Shown here in pieces: positions 31,910-42,063 of a DNA stretch of 64,000 nucleotides. Positions within the stretch are counted from its first letter, which is position 1; each line of letters starts with the position of its first letter. Origin of the DNA: Nemopilema nomurai (taxonomy: Eukaryota; Cnidaria; Scyphozoa; Rhizostomeae; Rhizostomatidae); contig ML133365.1 of the NCBI GenBank assembly GCA_003864495.1, positions 1,929,856-1,993,855 on the forward strand, given 5' to 3'. Made by a program: the position numbers and the translations under genes. A model generated the notes under the pieces. It saw only the letters and a list, made by a program, of their open reading frames with translations. It was not told where the DNA came from and made no database searches.

Positions 31910-33230
31910 CTAAACTTGCTGCTTTTCTAAAAATAACTTGTCTTTCAAATAATCACGAACCTGTGCTGCAGAACGATTTGTATCTCTTAGAGGTCTGCAT
32001 TGCCTTATCATAAGAAGGTCTTGGACTTCTTCTTGTGTACGTCTTTGATTTGATGCTGAATCTTTGGAGAGGTCCCATTGCCTTTGAGCCAAATCTCCTT
32101 GTTCGATGCAAATGTTATGTAGTACTACACAAGCTAGTGTAACTGCACGTACTGTTTCCTTATCATTCTCAGACTTCCTGAGCAAGACTCTCCATCGACC
32201 TTTCAGTTGTCCATATGCACACTCTGTTACCATGCGTGCACGACTCAACCTATAATTGAAATAGCTCTGCTCTGGCATCAGTGTAGCATTTGTGTAAGGC
32301 TTCAGCAGCCAAGGCTTGAAGGGGAAGGCAGAATCTCCCAGGATTAAAGGTGGAATACTGACGCCATTCTCATGATGGGCAATAGGTGGAAAGGCTGTAC
32401 CTTCAGCTAGTTTGGTATAAAGGTTTGTTGCTTGAAAGATTATGGCATCATGTGAATTGCCAGGCCAACCAGCACTTGCCCATATAAATCGATATTTGGC
32501 ATCTACCATTCCCATTAGAACGATTGAGTAGAAATTCTTAAAATTATGAAATTCTTTACATGACTCTTGGCCACCAGGTGGGCACTTAATTGGTATGTGA
32601 CACCCATCAATTGCAGAATATGCAAAAGGACTGCCATTCTTGTTCCATTTCTTTCATTTTCTCATTCAGCGTGTCCTTGCTATGTGGAAATTTGGCCTCA
32701 ACAAATTCTTCCCATAAATTTTCAATGATTGCCTTAGCTACCTCTCTCACTATGTTGCACACAGTTGTTTCACCAACACCAGCTAGCTCTGAAATGGTAT
32801 TGTAGTAGTCTCCTCTACTGAGTCGATACAAGCAAATTGCTAGTCTCATCTGGGATGGAATTGGTTCTTCTGTGACGCTCTCCTTCGTTAAATCATCCTT
32901 GATTCTATCATGAATTAAGGAAAATGTTTGCCTAGTCATTCTAAATGTCTTTTTAAACCTTTTCTCGGAATATACTGTCCAAACGAGGTTCCACCAACCA
33001 GTGTTTCGCTGCAACCTACGGCATGATCTTATCCTAGGCCTAATAGGCACTGCAACTGCTTGTTGTAAACCAGTAAGAATCAACTGTAGCAAAAAAAGAA
33101 TCCGCAAAAGCCTACACCGTCTTCTGTTCATCAAATTAATCATCATTGCTTGCATATTCTGTCGTCTTCTCCTGGCTCCAATAAGCGACTTCAGAAGAAG
33201 CACTTTCTTTAGATGCGTGAAGGGCGCCAT
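31910..33230 (-). pseudogene. PIF/Harbinger DDE transposase, one frameshift
   Basis: Cuts and inserts the element. Frame 33230-32607: basic N-terminus, then FRMTRQTFSLIHDRIKDDL and LAICLYRLSRGDYYNTISEL, a helix-turn-helix with GVGETTVCNIVREV. A one-base insertion near 32632 shifts the frame; the DDE core continues with SAIDGCHIPIKCP (first Asp) and then 32515-31910: AGWPGNSHDAIIFQ, LILGDSAFPFKPWLLKPY (second Asp) and RMVTECAYGQLKGRWRVL (Glu). All three catalytic residues are present in the DNA. A single indel is the only lesion visible. Confidence 0.9.
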
Positions 33231-34554
33231 ACGTGATTTGTCTTTGCTTCGAGTGTTTTCAGTTTATTGGTTCCCTGTGGCTGGCAACTCGCAGAAGTGT
33301 ATTTTGCTATTGGCACGACGAAAGTTCATCGTCTAAATCAAAATCAAACTCCTTTGTCGCGCCAAACTCGCGTCTCGTCGGTTCTAATTATATTAGATTT
33401 GGTGCGAGATAAGCGCGACGTATAAATCAGCCCTTAGTTCTACAGTTTCAGTAATCTCAATAACGCTACCAACACTAAAGAAACAATGCGAGAATGAGGA
33501 ACCGTCAAATCGAAAACCACGCATCGTCATCCACCTAGAAAGTTAAATACATACAGCATAAAAAACGTAGGGCTTTTAAAGTTCGTACGGTAGTCTCTCG
33601 TCTATTAAAAACGGAGTTCTTGCTCTTCTTTTCTTCGTCCCAATACGGCAACAGTGGATAATATTTGACGCCATGCCATGACCCTGTAAGGAAGGAAAAC
33701 TCGTTAGAGGCGAGGTCTGCCAAAAACGCAATCGAAAAGGGCCAAAAAAAGCAGCAGTTACTGATTTGAAACTGCATAATAAAATATATTTGTTATTGCT
33801 AAAGCTATAAAGAGCAATTTAGAGTGAAAAACGCTCCCGAGGCATGGTGGAAGAAGGTCAACAGGTCAATTGGCCAGCTGAGGAAATTTAGCACAAAGCT
33901 GAAAAATGGCGTTCGTAAAGCAACAAAACAAACTTACTTTGATTCGAATTGGAGGCACAAAGTTTTCAGCATTTTGAAGACAGCGAGAGGGCCAAGACGG
34001 GGGCGTGCCTGCAGTTTCTCACGAACTTTGCTGCTGCTACCGTGAGTTTCGGCTCGATTTCTCTCTAAAAAAAGAAAAATCCAACAAAATCAAATCTCAT
34101 GTAGCATCATTTTAGTAAGCAATCAAATGAGTAGCAAGAAAACATTCTCGAAAGCAAGCGAGATCGTGGGTAACAAATTTTTGGAAACGAATGGAAGCTA
34201 CCCCAGCGTGGGGTGCAATGGTAAAATAGTGAAAAACGCACAGAAATTTAGTTTAACACCAGGAATATATCATCAGATCGAAAGGAGAAACGAAAAGTAC
34301 TTACTGTAAGGCAGCTTTCCATGGCGAAATTCCCAAAAAAGCAATGAAAGGCAGCTCCGGTAATAATGAGCTCCGTCCAAACTCCACCGGCAGCCAGAAC
34401 GAAATGACCCCTGCCCTGTCCCGAGCATGCTGTTGTTTTTAACTTCTACGCCTTGTTGCTCTGCTGCGACGAGTCACTCACGTCGGCAACTTGCATTTCG
34501 ATTGGTGGAAGAAGACTCTCTTTTGTCCCCAAACAATGGTGGGTGGCAGAGCTA

Positions 34555-34830
34555 CAATGCCTGCCAAAAGTCCTTGGAACACCTCAGTATTTTCTCTGGT
34601 TTTTGTATTTTTCATTTCTTTGACACGCCACAAGCTGTTAATCCCCCTCCTCCCTCCTAAAACAATGTTGGTAACAAAGTAAAGCATTCAGTCAATCTGG
34701 GGAAAAAGTTTGGTGTAAAATCGACGCTTCGTTTAGCAGCAACACAACATTGTTCGAAGGGGGGGAGGGGGATGAGTGAACGCGAGTCAAAGAATTGTCG
34801 CAAATGTGCCAACAATTTTGGCAGGCATTG
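34555..34830. mobile_element. MITE copy 1
   Basis: A 276-bp non-coding element with 15-bp terminal inverted repeats. It is about 97% identical by eye to 37620-37893. The TIR form and the TA preference suggest Tc1/mariner mobilisation. Confidence 0.8.
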
Positions 34831-35289
34831 TCTGAAATTTTTTTCGAAAACTGGGGATTTTGGGAAAATAAAGGCTATTTGACATGGGGTTTTCGATGGC
34901 GCTGATTTCATTTCTGGCAAAAAAAGTTTAATTTTTTCAGACCCAGCAGGGGTTTCAGGGGTTGGGGCTAATTAGTGCTTGTCTTGACACCTTTCAATGC
35001 AATAACTAGTACTTCTTGCTCATGGGGCTTTTAACTCATATTTTAAGCTTGGAAAATTGTTGACTAATAAGAATAGAAAGAAATAGTCCAATTAAAATAA
35101 CTTTGATATGCAAATGGTTCATTTCAAAGACACACCTTTCTCTTTGTCATGATCGCAACTACTTCACACTTAGTACCAAAGGGTGTATCAGTCGCTTTTC
35201 AATGGGTTGTTGCAGAATATGTCTAAATATAGAATAGAATTTTAATTAGATAACACGTGTCTCTAATCCAAAAAAGTATAAATGCCACG

Positions 35290-35998
35290 GTTAGGGTACT
35301 GAATCAAGCAGAATACAAGTGTTTGCGACTGAGTCGTAAAGGAGCTTTATCGCCTGCAGATAGAAAGCAAAGACGCTTTGGGCATATTATGAAGAGTTTT
35401 TGAGCGACGAAGTTCTCATTTATCTGGATGCAATTCAATGTTTACACAAACAGAATCCTCACAGAGATGATGCATTGACGCCATGTGGAAGAATCTGGAG
35501 AAAATCAAATGAGGGACTGGGATATACGAAGAAAGGAAGCAAAAGCCTACCTGAGGGGTGGAGGTTGCATGTCATGGTGGGCGTTGGATTTTCCTCAAGG
35601 GTAGTAATTGCCGAAGAATACGAAAAGATGAATGGAAGGTGGTTTGCAAAGTTTGCAGAAATACTTTAAAGCATGTATTATTAGAATGCGCTCATTTCAA
35701 AAAGAGGGACAAACTGCTTTTTGTAATGGATAATGACCCAAGTCAAAACAGGAGAATAGCCAAAGATATATTGAATGAAATTGGTGCAGAAGTCGTAAAA
35801 ATACCCCCGAGATCACCAGATTTGAATCCAATAGAGAATTTATTTCACAACGTAAAACGACAGATGACTAAAGAAGCGCTTAGGGAAAGGATAGAGAAGG
35901 AGGACTTCAACGACTTCAGGAAGAGGGTACTGAGGACACTTGCCAATTTCAGTACTTCTGCCATTGATTCAACTATAAAACCTATGCACGAGCGCTGA
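35290..35998 (+). pseudogene. Tc1/mariner DDE transposase
   Basis: 35400-35669 holds the first part of the catalytic domain: LIYLDAIQCLHKQNPH (first Asp), GYTKKGSKSLPEGWRLHVMV and YEKMNGRWFAKFAEIL. After a frameshift near 35650, 35690-35998 gives LLFVMDNDPSQNRRIAKDIL (second Asp), then VVKIPPRSPDLNPIENLFHN (third acidic residue) and DFRKRVLRTL. The N-terminal DNA-binding helices are not visible in one frame; RLSRKGALSPADRK in sequence before 35400 may be their end. One frameshift and a missing N-terminus make it inactive. Confidence 0.85.
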
Positions 35999-36000
35999 AA

Positions 36001-37618
36001 ATGGTAGTACGTAACGAAGGACACAGAACAAAGTTATAGATGAACTTTATAATGCTTAAAACTAACTGATGGCTCTTGCATTGCAACGCTAACCAAAAAA
36101 GTAGATGAATAGAATCGTTCCATGGTGCTGCTCCTCCGCACCGACAGCCATGTGACCATAGAAACGTTTCATTTTTCCTACTTATTCTTTAATTTCTCAT
36201 GCACACAATATTTATTTTCATCAAAAAACTTTCGCAATTTGATTTAAGTTTGCTATTCGTTATTTGTAGCGCTTATCTTCATCTAAAAAGCCGCTTGTTT
36301 GCTAGCAAGCAACGGCGCGAGTTGAAAAGTGTCTGTTCTCCACGGTTTACCCCACGGTTTACCATTTGTAAAATGCTTATAACTTTGTTGTTTACTTGAG
36401 AAAATTAATTTTTTTTCGGTAAGGAGTGGTGCAATGCTTTTATGAAGGTAATTGTCAACTTTGATGTAGCTTTGATAAGTGCGAAACGAGAAAATCGAGA
36501 AATGGTCCACGGTTTACCCTTTTTGCAATTCAAATTTGATGTCTTCAGAAGCTTTCTCATTTTCAACGGTTTACCATACAGTTCCGTAAATTTCTTTCCT
36601 CAAAGCGAAGATATTCTAAAGAAACCTTCATGTCTGGGTAGGTTTCGTAAAAGCACCACTTCTATAAAAAGATGGGAACAAATAGTTCACGTGCTGATGA
36701 ATAAATGGGGAAAAAGTGCCACGGTTTACCATACGGTTTACCATTTGGACGACCATTCGGGGATGCATCGCAGCACAAGAATGTGCTCGAGACATTGCCA
36801 CTGCCTAGGGGGTCTTTGTATAGCGAATGCCATTATTGAAGACAATAGCTATCTAGTATCGTAGACCAAACAAAAACAAAGCATCCGATCATTAATGACA
36901 GTCAATGTCACTGTCACTCCAAAGCAATTTTGGCAAAACAATGCCCGCAGGAAGGAACCAGTTTCTGCACGCGCTCTGCAGACTGATACCCGAACTTTAA
37001 ATCTCGGCAGCGAACCACCATTGCTTCTGTCTCCCTATCATCCGGTATGGAGCAAAAGATGAAGGAGTTTGGTGCTTTTTTGATAGCGAGGACAGAAGTG
37101 TTGATGCAAAGCTAAATATCCAAGCTGTAAGAGGTTTTAGGGGGAGCAAAGCAAACAACAACACCCTCCAAAAGCGGCAGCGTGTCGTTCCATGGGAAAA
37201 TAACAAGTTCACTTTTCCATGCCAATTTTACAGTTTTTCTGCTAGTAAAATTTCTGCAGTTGAGTTAATTACGTCTCCAAAGAAAATCCACTCTTTCCAG
37301 CAAAATAACAGAAAATCCCCATTTCACTGCAGTTGTTCGGTCTCCTTAGAACGATGTGTTTTTCTCAAAAAACCCAAGTATACAAACCACAACGTGTGTC
37401 AACCCAAAAAGATCATTTTTTGCTCCTGATTTGTTTCTTTGATGGATGATGGGGTATTGTATCTTTATCTCAGGGGGGTCATTGTATTTACTCCTTTAAC
37501 AATCAAGAACACCCCCATAGCTTAAAATAACGTGAAAAATGAGATCAGCGCCATCGAAAACCTATGGTTTGATAATGGTTTTGGTGTCATTATTAACAGT
37601 TTTGAATAAAAATTTCAG
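36001..37618. other. Tc1 element 3' region without recognised gene
   Basis: A 140-codon plus-strand frame at 36442-36864 has no recognisable domain; part of it encodes a repeated nonamer. The repeated motif CGGTTTACC is listed separately. Confidence 0.4.
36343..36742 (+). repeat. CGGTTTACC motif, six copies in 400 bp
   Basis: Copies at 36343, 36355, 36510, 36567, 36722 and 36734, all in the same orientation. Two are paired 12 bp apart (36343/36355 and 36722/36734). They lie in the non-coding 3' part of the Tc1-type element. Confidence 0.85.
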
Positions 37619-37619
37619 A

Positions 37620-37893
37620 CAATGCCTGCCAAAAGTCCTTGGAACACCTCAGTATTTTCTCTGGTTTTTGTATTTTTCATTTCTTTGACACGTCACAAGC
37701 TGTTAATCCCCCTCCTCCCCCCTAAAACAATGCTGGTAACAAAGTAAAGCATTCAGTCAATCTGGGAAAAAGTTTGGTGTAGAATCGACGCGTCGTTTAG
37801 CAGCAACACAACATTGTTCAAAGGGGGGAGGGGGATGAGTGAACGCGAGTCAAAGAATTGTCGCAAATGTGCCAACAATTTTGGCAGGCATTG
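37620..37893. mobile_element. MITE copy 2
   Basis: Direct repeat of 34555-34830, 274 bp, with about eight single-base differences. It is bounded on the right by TA and then R1 sequence. Confidence 0.8.
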
Positions 37894-38532
37894 TAGGCAC
37901 GTGAACGGGGCAATTTCGGCCGATCGAGGGCAAGAAAATTTTCTCCCCTTGGCCTGGAAATCTCGAATCGAAGCAAAAACACGGCGAATTTCGAGAAAAC
38001 GCTTGCGAATTTTGGGAAAAAAACTACACATCTAAAAAAAGGCACTCCGGGCGAACCTTACCGCTAGGAAACGGGGAACGTGGCACGAACCGTTTGGGAG
38101 CCAGAGCTTGGAGAAGGCGGACGGCCGGCGAGCAGCGCTCAGAAAAGTGGCAATGTCCACCAAAAATAAGGAAAATTTTGGAAAAAAAACCACCCACGAT
38201 CGAAGATGAATGCTCGCCGAAGGGAGGGGTATAAAAACTTTGAGGATGGGGTTTGCCGTGGGGGCAGGAGAGAGCAGAGAAGGCAGTCTGGAAGGGGCGA
38301 CCCGGAGTCAAAACGGACTTTTCGGTCAAAAATCGATGAGCCTGGCAAGGGGAAAACACGCCTTGCAAAACAAAAACCATCTGGGAAGACTTGGGAAGCA
38401 GAATTTTGAAGATGGGTGCAGCCGTTTTGGAGTTTATTTTGTTGAATTGAGTAGGACTCCGAGATCAAAGGTTCCGACGGGACATCAAAGAGGTGCCGCC
38501 TCATGAATAATAGGCATTTTAGTATATGTAGA

Positions 38533-39203
38533 TCTGTAATATATAATGGTCCAAGAAAGTCTACCCCTGTATTTATGAATGGAGGCCCATTGTCTACGCG
38601 AATTTTTGGAAGTGTATGAGCTGGAGCGGTCTTAAAGAATACCCCTTCGATTGTCTTACATGTTACACATCTACGTACAAGTTTCTTAACTGTTTCACAG
38701 CCCTTTAGAATCCAATATTTTTGAGGAACTGCGTTAAGAGTATCACGAGTCCCGTTATGGAAGACAAGATCGTGATATCTTTTGATGAGTGATCGTGATA
38801 AGTTCTGAGAACAACGACTTGGATGGCAATAGTATAGGTTCTCGGCTTTCAATAGACACTGAGGCATTATTAATGCATGTTCTAGTTCTGAGAAGACCAT
38901 CCCTGTCAATGAATAGATTAAACTGTGAGACAAGTAAAGGTGGATTTCTGTCCTTATTTTGCTAATGTTGGATAAATAAGAAATTTCCCTTGCAAAATTT
39001 TCTGTTTGTAGCACACGAATAAGTACTTTTTCTGATTCCAATTTTTCAGTAGCCTCAAGTTCAGATTGATGATCATTGTTTCCTTTTTTGCAATTCTCGA
39101 TAAATCTTCGAACCCAACTAAAAACCCTTAAAACTCTGTCTATTGAGCTAAATCTATTGATATCAATGAGAGCTGCAAGCTTTATTTCGTGACAAACGCC
39201 CAA
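38533..39203 (-). pseudogene. BEL integrase N-terminal part
   Basis: Carries LVFHNGTRDTLNAVPQKYWI and LVRRCVTCKTIEGVFF, the His/Cys zinc finger of a BEL integrase, and ends with NTGVDFLGPLYIT just before 38532. It continues at 27637 once R1 is removed. The open frame appears to extend to 38139, but that part is Helitron-like sequence read through by chance. The upstream part (39203-38900) is the RNase H to integrase linker. Confidence 0.85.
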
Positions 39204-39297
39204 AGTAAGTGCAAAGTTACATTTAGGGGGCTCTTGACAATTTCCTTGGCTGCATCTTCATTATTTTGACCCTCAGTTTTAATTGAAGGAGGCCAAG

Positions 39298-40201
39298 CTA
39301 AACAGGGCTCAGATAAAAAATTAGGTCCATGCCAGCAGACCTGATTGCCTGGTAAACTGCTCCCCCGGATACCCCTAGAAGGGATGTCAGCGAATTCAAA
39401 CTACCCGGACAGAATTTCCAATGGTTTCGATCTGTAAGCTTCAGAATATCATCTACCCTGTTTTGGACAAACTGTTTCCAGGGTTTCACATTTCTGATCC
39501 AACATAGCGTGGTTAATGAATCTACCCAATGATGGATCTCGATCTTTGCTTTATAAAAAGGGATATTAATGACAGAAACAACTATGTTCATATGTTTCGC
39601 TAGCAAAGTTGTTCCCACTAGTTCTTAATCGCGGAATACTGTGTTGTTTAAGTGGAGCAACATGAGACTTAGACGATATAAATTTAGATTCTATTTCACC
39701 CTCCTAATATTCAACTCGAATGAAAATAAGCGATGCATATGCCAGTTCACTGGCATCAGAAGAGCCATGTAATTGAACGTTGACCACTTCTTTACCCTGT
39801 CGAAAATAATACCTGGGGAAAGACACTGATGATAACGAATTTAGTTGTGATACGAGCTCTAAATGCCGCACTTGAAATTCTCCTTGTAACTCTTGATCCA
39901 ATGGTACCCTTTGAACTGTTGTTTCCTGAAAAAGGCATTTTAATTTAATGGTAAACGGATTGAGTGCACCTAGAGGATCAAATATCTTAGCAGTAAGTTT
40001 TAAAAGAGAGCTTCTGGTAATTGGTAATGCGAGAGCGTAATTCTTTACCTGTGTCAAATCAAAAATAATTTTATCACTCTCTGTATTCCATCCTACTCCA
40101 AGGATTTTCAATACGCATGGAGAATCATTTGATCTCTCCTGATTACCTGAAACAGTAGCGTCATTAGCCCTCTTGTCTTCCCGTTGTTCTATCATACCCA
40201 T
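39298..40201 (-). pseudogene. BEL RT connection and RNase H region
   Basis: Frame 40201-39704 contains LKILGVGWNTESDKIIFDL, then LTAKIFDPLGALNPFTIKLK, both diagnostic of BEL/Pao, and VNVQLHGSSDASELAYASLI (RNase H start, Asp in SDAS). Frame 39618-39298 has AKIEIHHWVDSLTTLCWI and KQFVQNRVDDILKL, the rest of RNase H. A frameshift and stops near 39620-39704 separate them. Confidence 0.85.
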
Positions 40202-40240
40202 GAGTTCTTTACAGTTTGAGTGCTACTTACGTAAATTGAA

Positions 40241-40980
40241 TCAACCTGAAGATGCAATTTTCTTTGCTGTTTCGTAAATTTCTAAGTCCTTTTCAATTGT
40301 GTTACAACCACTATTCAAATCGTCAACATTAAAACGATGCAATGATTCAATTAAATCAGGATAGTCGCCTTTGTAGCTTTCAAAAAGCTTACATAAAATA
40401 GCTCCCAAAATAGCCGGAGAACAAACCAAGCCAAATGGCAAACGCGCAAAGCGATATTGATTAATTACTGGATTATCAGATGCAATGTTTCGAAACCAAT
40501 AGAATCTTAAAAAGTCACGATCTGCTTCATTGATAGCTATTTGATGAAATGCCCTTTCAATATCCGCTGTTAAGGCTATCGAATTTGATCGAAAAGAAAT
40601 CAAAAGATCAAATAATTGAGGAATGTAATTTGGACAAGAAATTGATTTAATGACATTGACGTAGTTGAGTCTCTCCCGCTTGCATCAAACACAATGCGTA
40701 TTTTTGTTGTATCTTTGTCTTCTCTAACAACAGCATGATAAGGGAGCATACAGACCTCACCTTTGTTCTCTTCACATTTCAGTACCTTTTCAATTATACC
40801 CTCTTTCAATTGTTGTTTGAAAATCCCATCGTATTCTTCCGAAAGTTGCTTGTTATTCTTTATGTGATTTTGCAGACCTTTCAAACGACTGAGAGACAAT
40901 TCTATATTTTTGGACAGACGCTCTTTCGATTCAAGTTTCCATGGGGGATTCACCTCGTGTCTTTTGCCGTTAAACTGCAT
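40241..40980 (-). pseudogene. BEL reverse transcriptase
   Basis: Frame 40980-40600: MLPYHAVVREDKDTTKIRIV and FDASGRDSTTSMSLNQFL, the BEL RT fingers. Frame 40603-40241: ALTADIERAFHQIAINEADR (catalytic Asp of palm A), YRFARLPFGLVCSPAILG and LHRFNVDDLNSGCNTIE with the VDD active site. The two frames overlap with a one-base shift near 40600. A stop follows at about 40240, before the connection domain. Confidence 0.88.
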
Positions 40981-41566
40981 GTTTCAGGAATCCTGAAAAT
41001 CTTGAAGATTCTTTCTCTTCTGTTTGAAAAACCTGCTTAAAAGAATGAAAAAGTTCCTCCTCTTTCGATGAAAAGTCACAATCATGTTCAATATTTAAAC
41101 TTGAAATTGTAGATTCAGAACAAATGTAATGGCAATCAATTTGGCCAGATAATAACCAGCCTAAATTGCTTTTAACTGCAACTGGTCCTCTATCTCCGTT
41201 AACTACTTCACCTGGCACAAAACTGTAGTAAAAATCTACGCCGACAAGTATATCTATCTGATTATTACTGCTAACTTCAGTAACTGGCTGATCTGCTAAT
41301 CGTAGGTTTGCTAAGTGAGCCAAAGATGAAAAACTCGGTATAGGCCTAATGGCAGTGCATATTTGCGGGTGGGTAAGCGCACTTATTTCTACAGATCTAC
41401 CATGTAAGGTTTCAATAGAACAACTTACAAGATCACATGTACGTTTGTTACATTTAACGGTACCAAAGGTATTCAGATTCACGGTTTCTTTGGCTAATGA
41501 TTTTAAGCTCAGTCCTGAACGTAATCTCTCGCTAATATAAGTTCGATGGCTTCCCGTGTCAAACAA
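40970..41566 (-). pseudogene. BEL aspartic protease domain
   Basis: Starts with MFDTGSHRTYISERL, where DTG is the aspartic protease active site, and continues with FGTVKCNKRTCDLVSC and NQIDILVGVDFYYSFVPG, then SNLGWLLSGQID, the conserved end of the BEL protease. 41567-41749 upstream belongs to the same gene (end of gag, with QPQSEKKDHPADVKEE) but is broken by shifts and by the ISL2EU insertion at 41750. Confidence 0.85.
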
Positions 41567-41749
41567 TATTCTTACTGGTACCTTGTTTTCAGTATCGTTG
41601 CCGTTAGCAAATGTTCGTGCTTTGTAGAAGCATAGGACTCTTCTTTGGCTGAGAGTTCTTGGCTGAGGCTGTCACTGAAGCAGTGCTTTCTTCTTTCACA
41701 TCAGCAGGGTGATCTTTCTTCTCTGACTGAGGCTGGCACAGGGCGGTAT

Positions 41750-41836
41750 ACGGCTTTAAACCAAAGTCGCACCTGATTGGTCAGTTGGGGCGGCCCATGA
41801 CGACGGGGTAGCAACCGTTCGAGCAAGAGTGTTTAC
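41750..41836. repeat. ISL2EU left terminal inverted repeat
   Basis: About 87 bp, inverted at 53410-53496 with roughly ten mismatches. It includes GACGACGGGGTAGCAACCG in both copies. Confidence 0.9.
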
Positions 41837-42063
41837 GTTCTGGATATTCTGCGGTACAGTTTCTCGAAGCGCACAAATTACATTCGTTTTGCGATTTCCT
41901 CTGTAAATTCAAGTTATATTTCGCTACGCAAGTAAAACATTGTTTGCTAATCTCGCTTGCGATATCCTGGACCGTTTTTATATCACACAAGTTATTGACC
42001 TCGAGCTGCCGATAATGTAATAGGTGTGTGCTTAGGCCCGTTAAAGAAAGAGTAGAAAACAAT

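Larger units (their letters stand above)
29021..33433. mobile_element. PIF/Harbinger transposon, 33-bp TIRs, TTA duplication
   Basis: Perfect 33-bp terminal inverted repeats, 29021-29053 and 33401-33433, start GGGCTGATTTATACGTCGCG. The trinucleotide TTA flanks both sides (29018-29020 and 33434-33436), the hallmark of this superfamily. The two expected genes are present and converge: a Myb/SANT-like DNA-binding protein (plus, 29364-31160) and a DDE nuclease (minus, 33230-31910). It is nested in R1: sequence matching R2/R3 stops at 29017 and resumes at 33437. Confidence 0.95.
34832..37618 (+). mobile_element. Tc1/mariner-type element with TIRs
   Basis: Ends in inverted repeats: CTGAAATTTTT at the left and its complement at the right, with further matching subterminal blocks (GGTTTTCGATGGCGCTGAT at about 34892-34911 and inverted at about 37540-37562). 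It encodes a Tc1-type transposase. It sits between a T and an A that join the two MITE copies, without an obvious TA duplication. Confidence 0.7.
34555..37893 (+). mobile_element. composite: Tc1/mariner element between two direct MITE copies, TA-flanked
   Basis: Two direct repeats of about 275 bp (34555-34830 and 37620-37893), each ending in inverted repeats CAATGCCTGCCAAAA / TTTTGGCAGGCATTG, flank a 2.8-kb unit (34832-37618). The whole is flanked by TA (34553-34554 and 37894-37895). Comparison with R2 shows that uninterrupted sequence lies on either side, so the outer TA pair marks the insertion into R1. Confidence 0.8.
27638..38532 (-). mobile_element. Helitron-like element copy R1, with nested insertions
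   Basis: Copy of the repeat also present at 43722-47456 and 47704-51361, inverted relative to them. Its 5' end (minus strand, at 38532) reads TCTACATATACTAAAATGCC; its 3' end (at 27638) reads CATCTTTTGCGAAC. It sits between A and T of the BEL integrase with no target duplication, and deleting it restores the BEL frame. That is Helitron behaviour, and the 5' TC start fits. No Rep or helicase gene is present, so it is non-autonomous. Its own sequence is about 3.1 kb; the rest is a Harbinger element and a Tc1/MITE composite. Confidence 0.55.

Noticed and set aside
38210..38506. Arg/Gly-rich frames on the plus strand in R1
   Set aside because: Antisense to the same R body sequence that is non-coding in R2 and R3; composition is explained by purine richness.
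38139..38532. C-terminal extension of the long minus-strand frame 39203-38139
   Set aside because: The frame crosses the BEL/R1 boundary at 38532/38533. The part below 38533 is Helitron-like sequence read through by chance, so the 354-codon product is a chimera rather than a gene.
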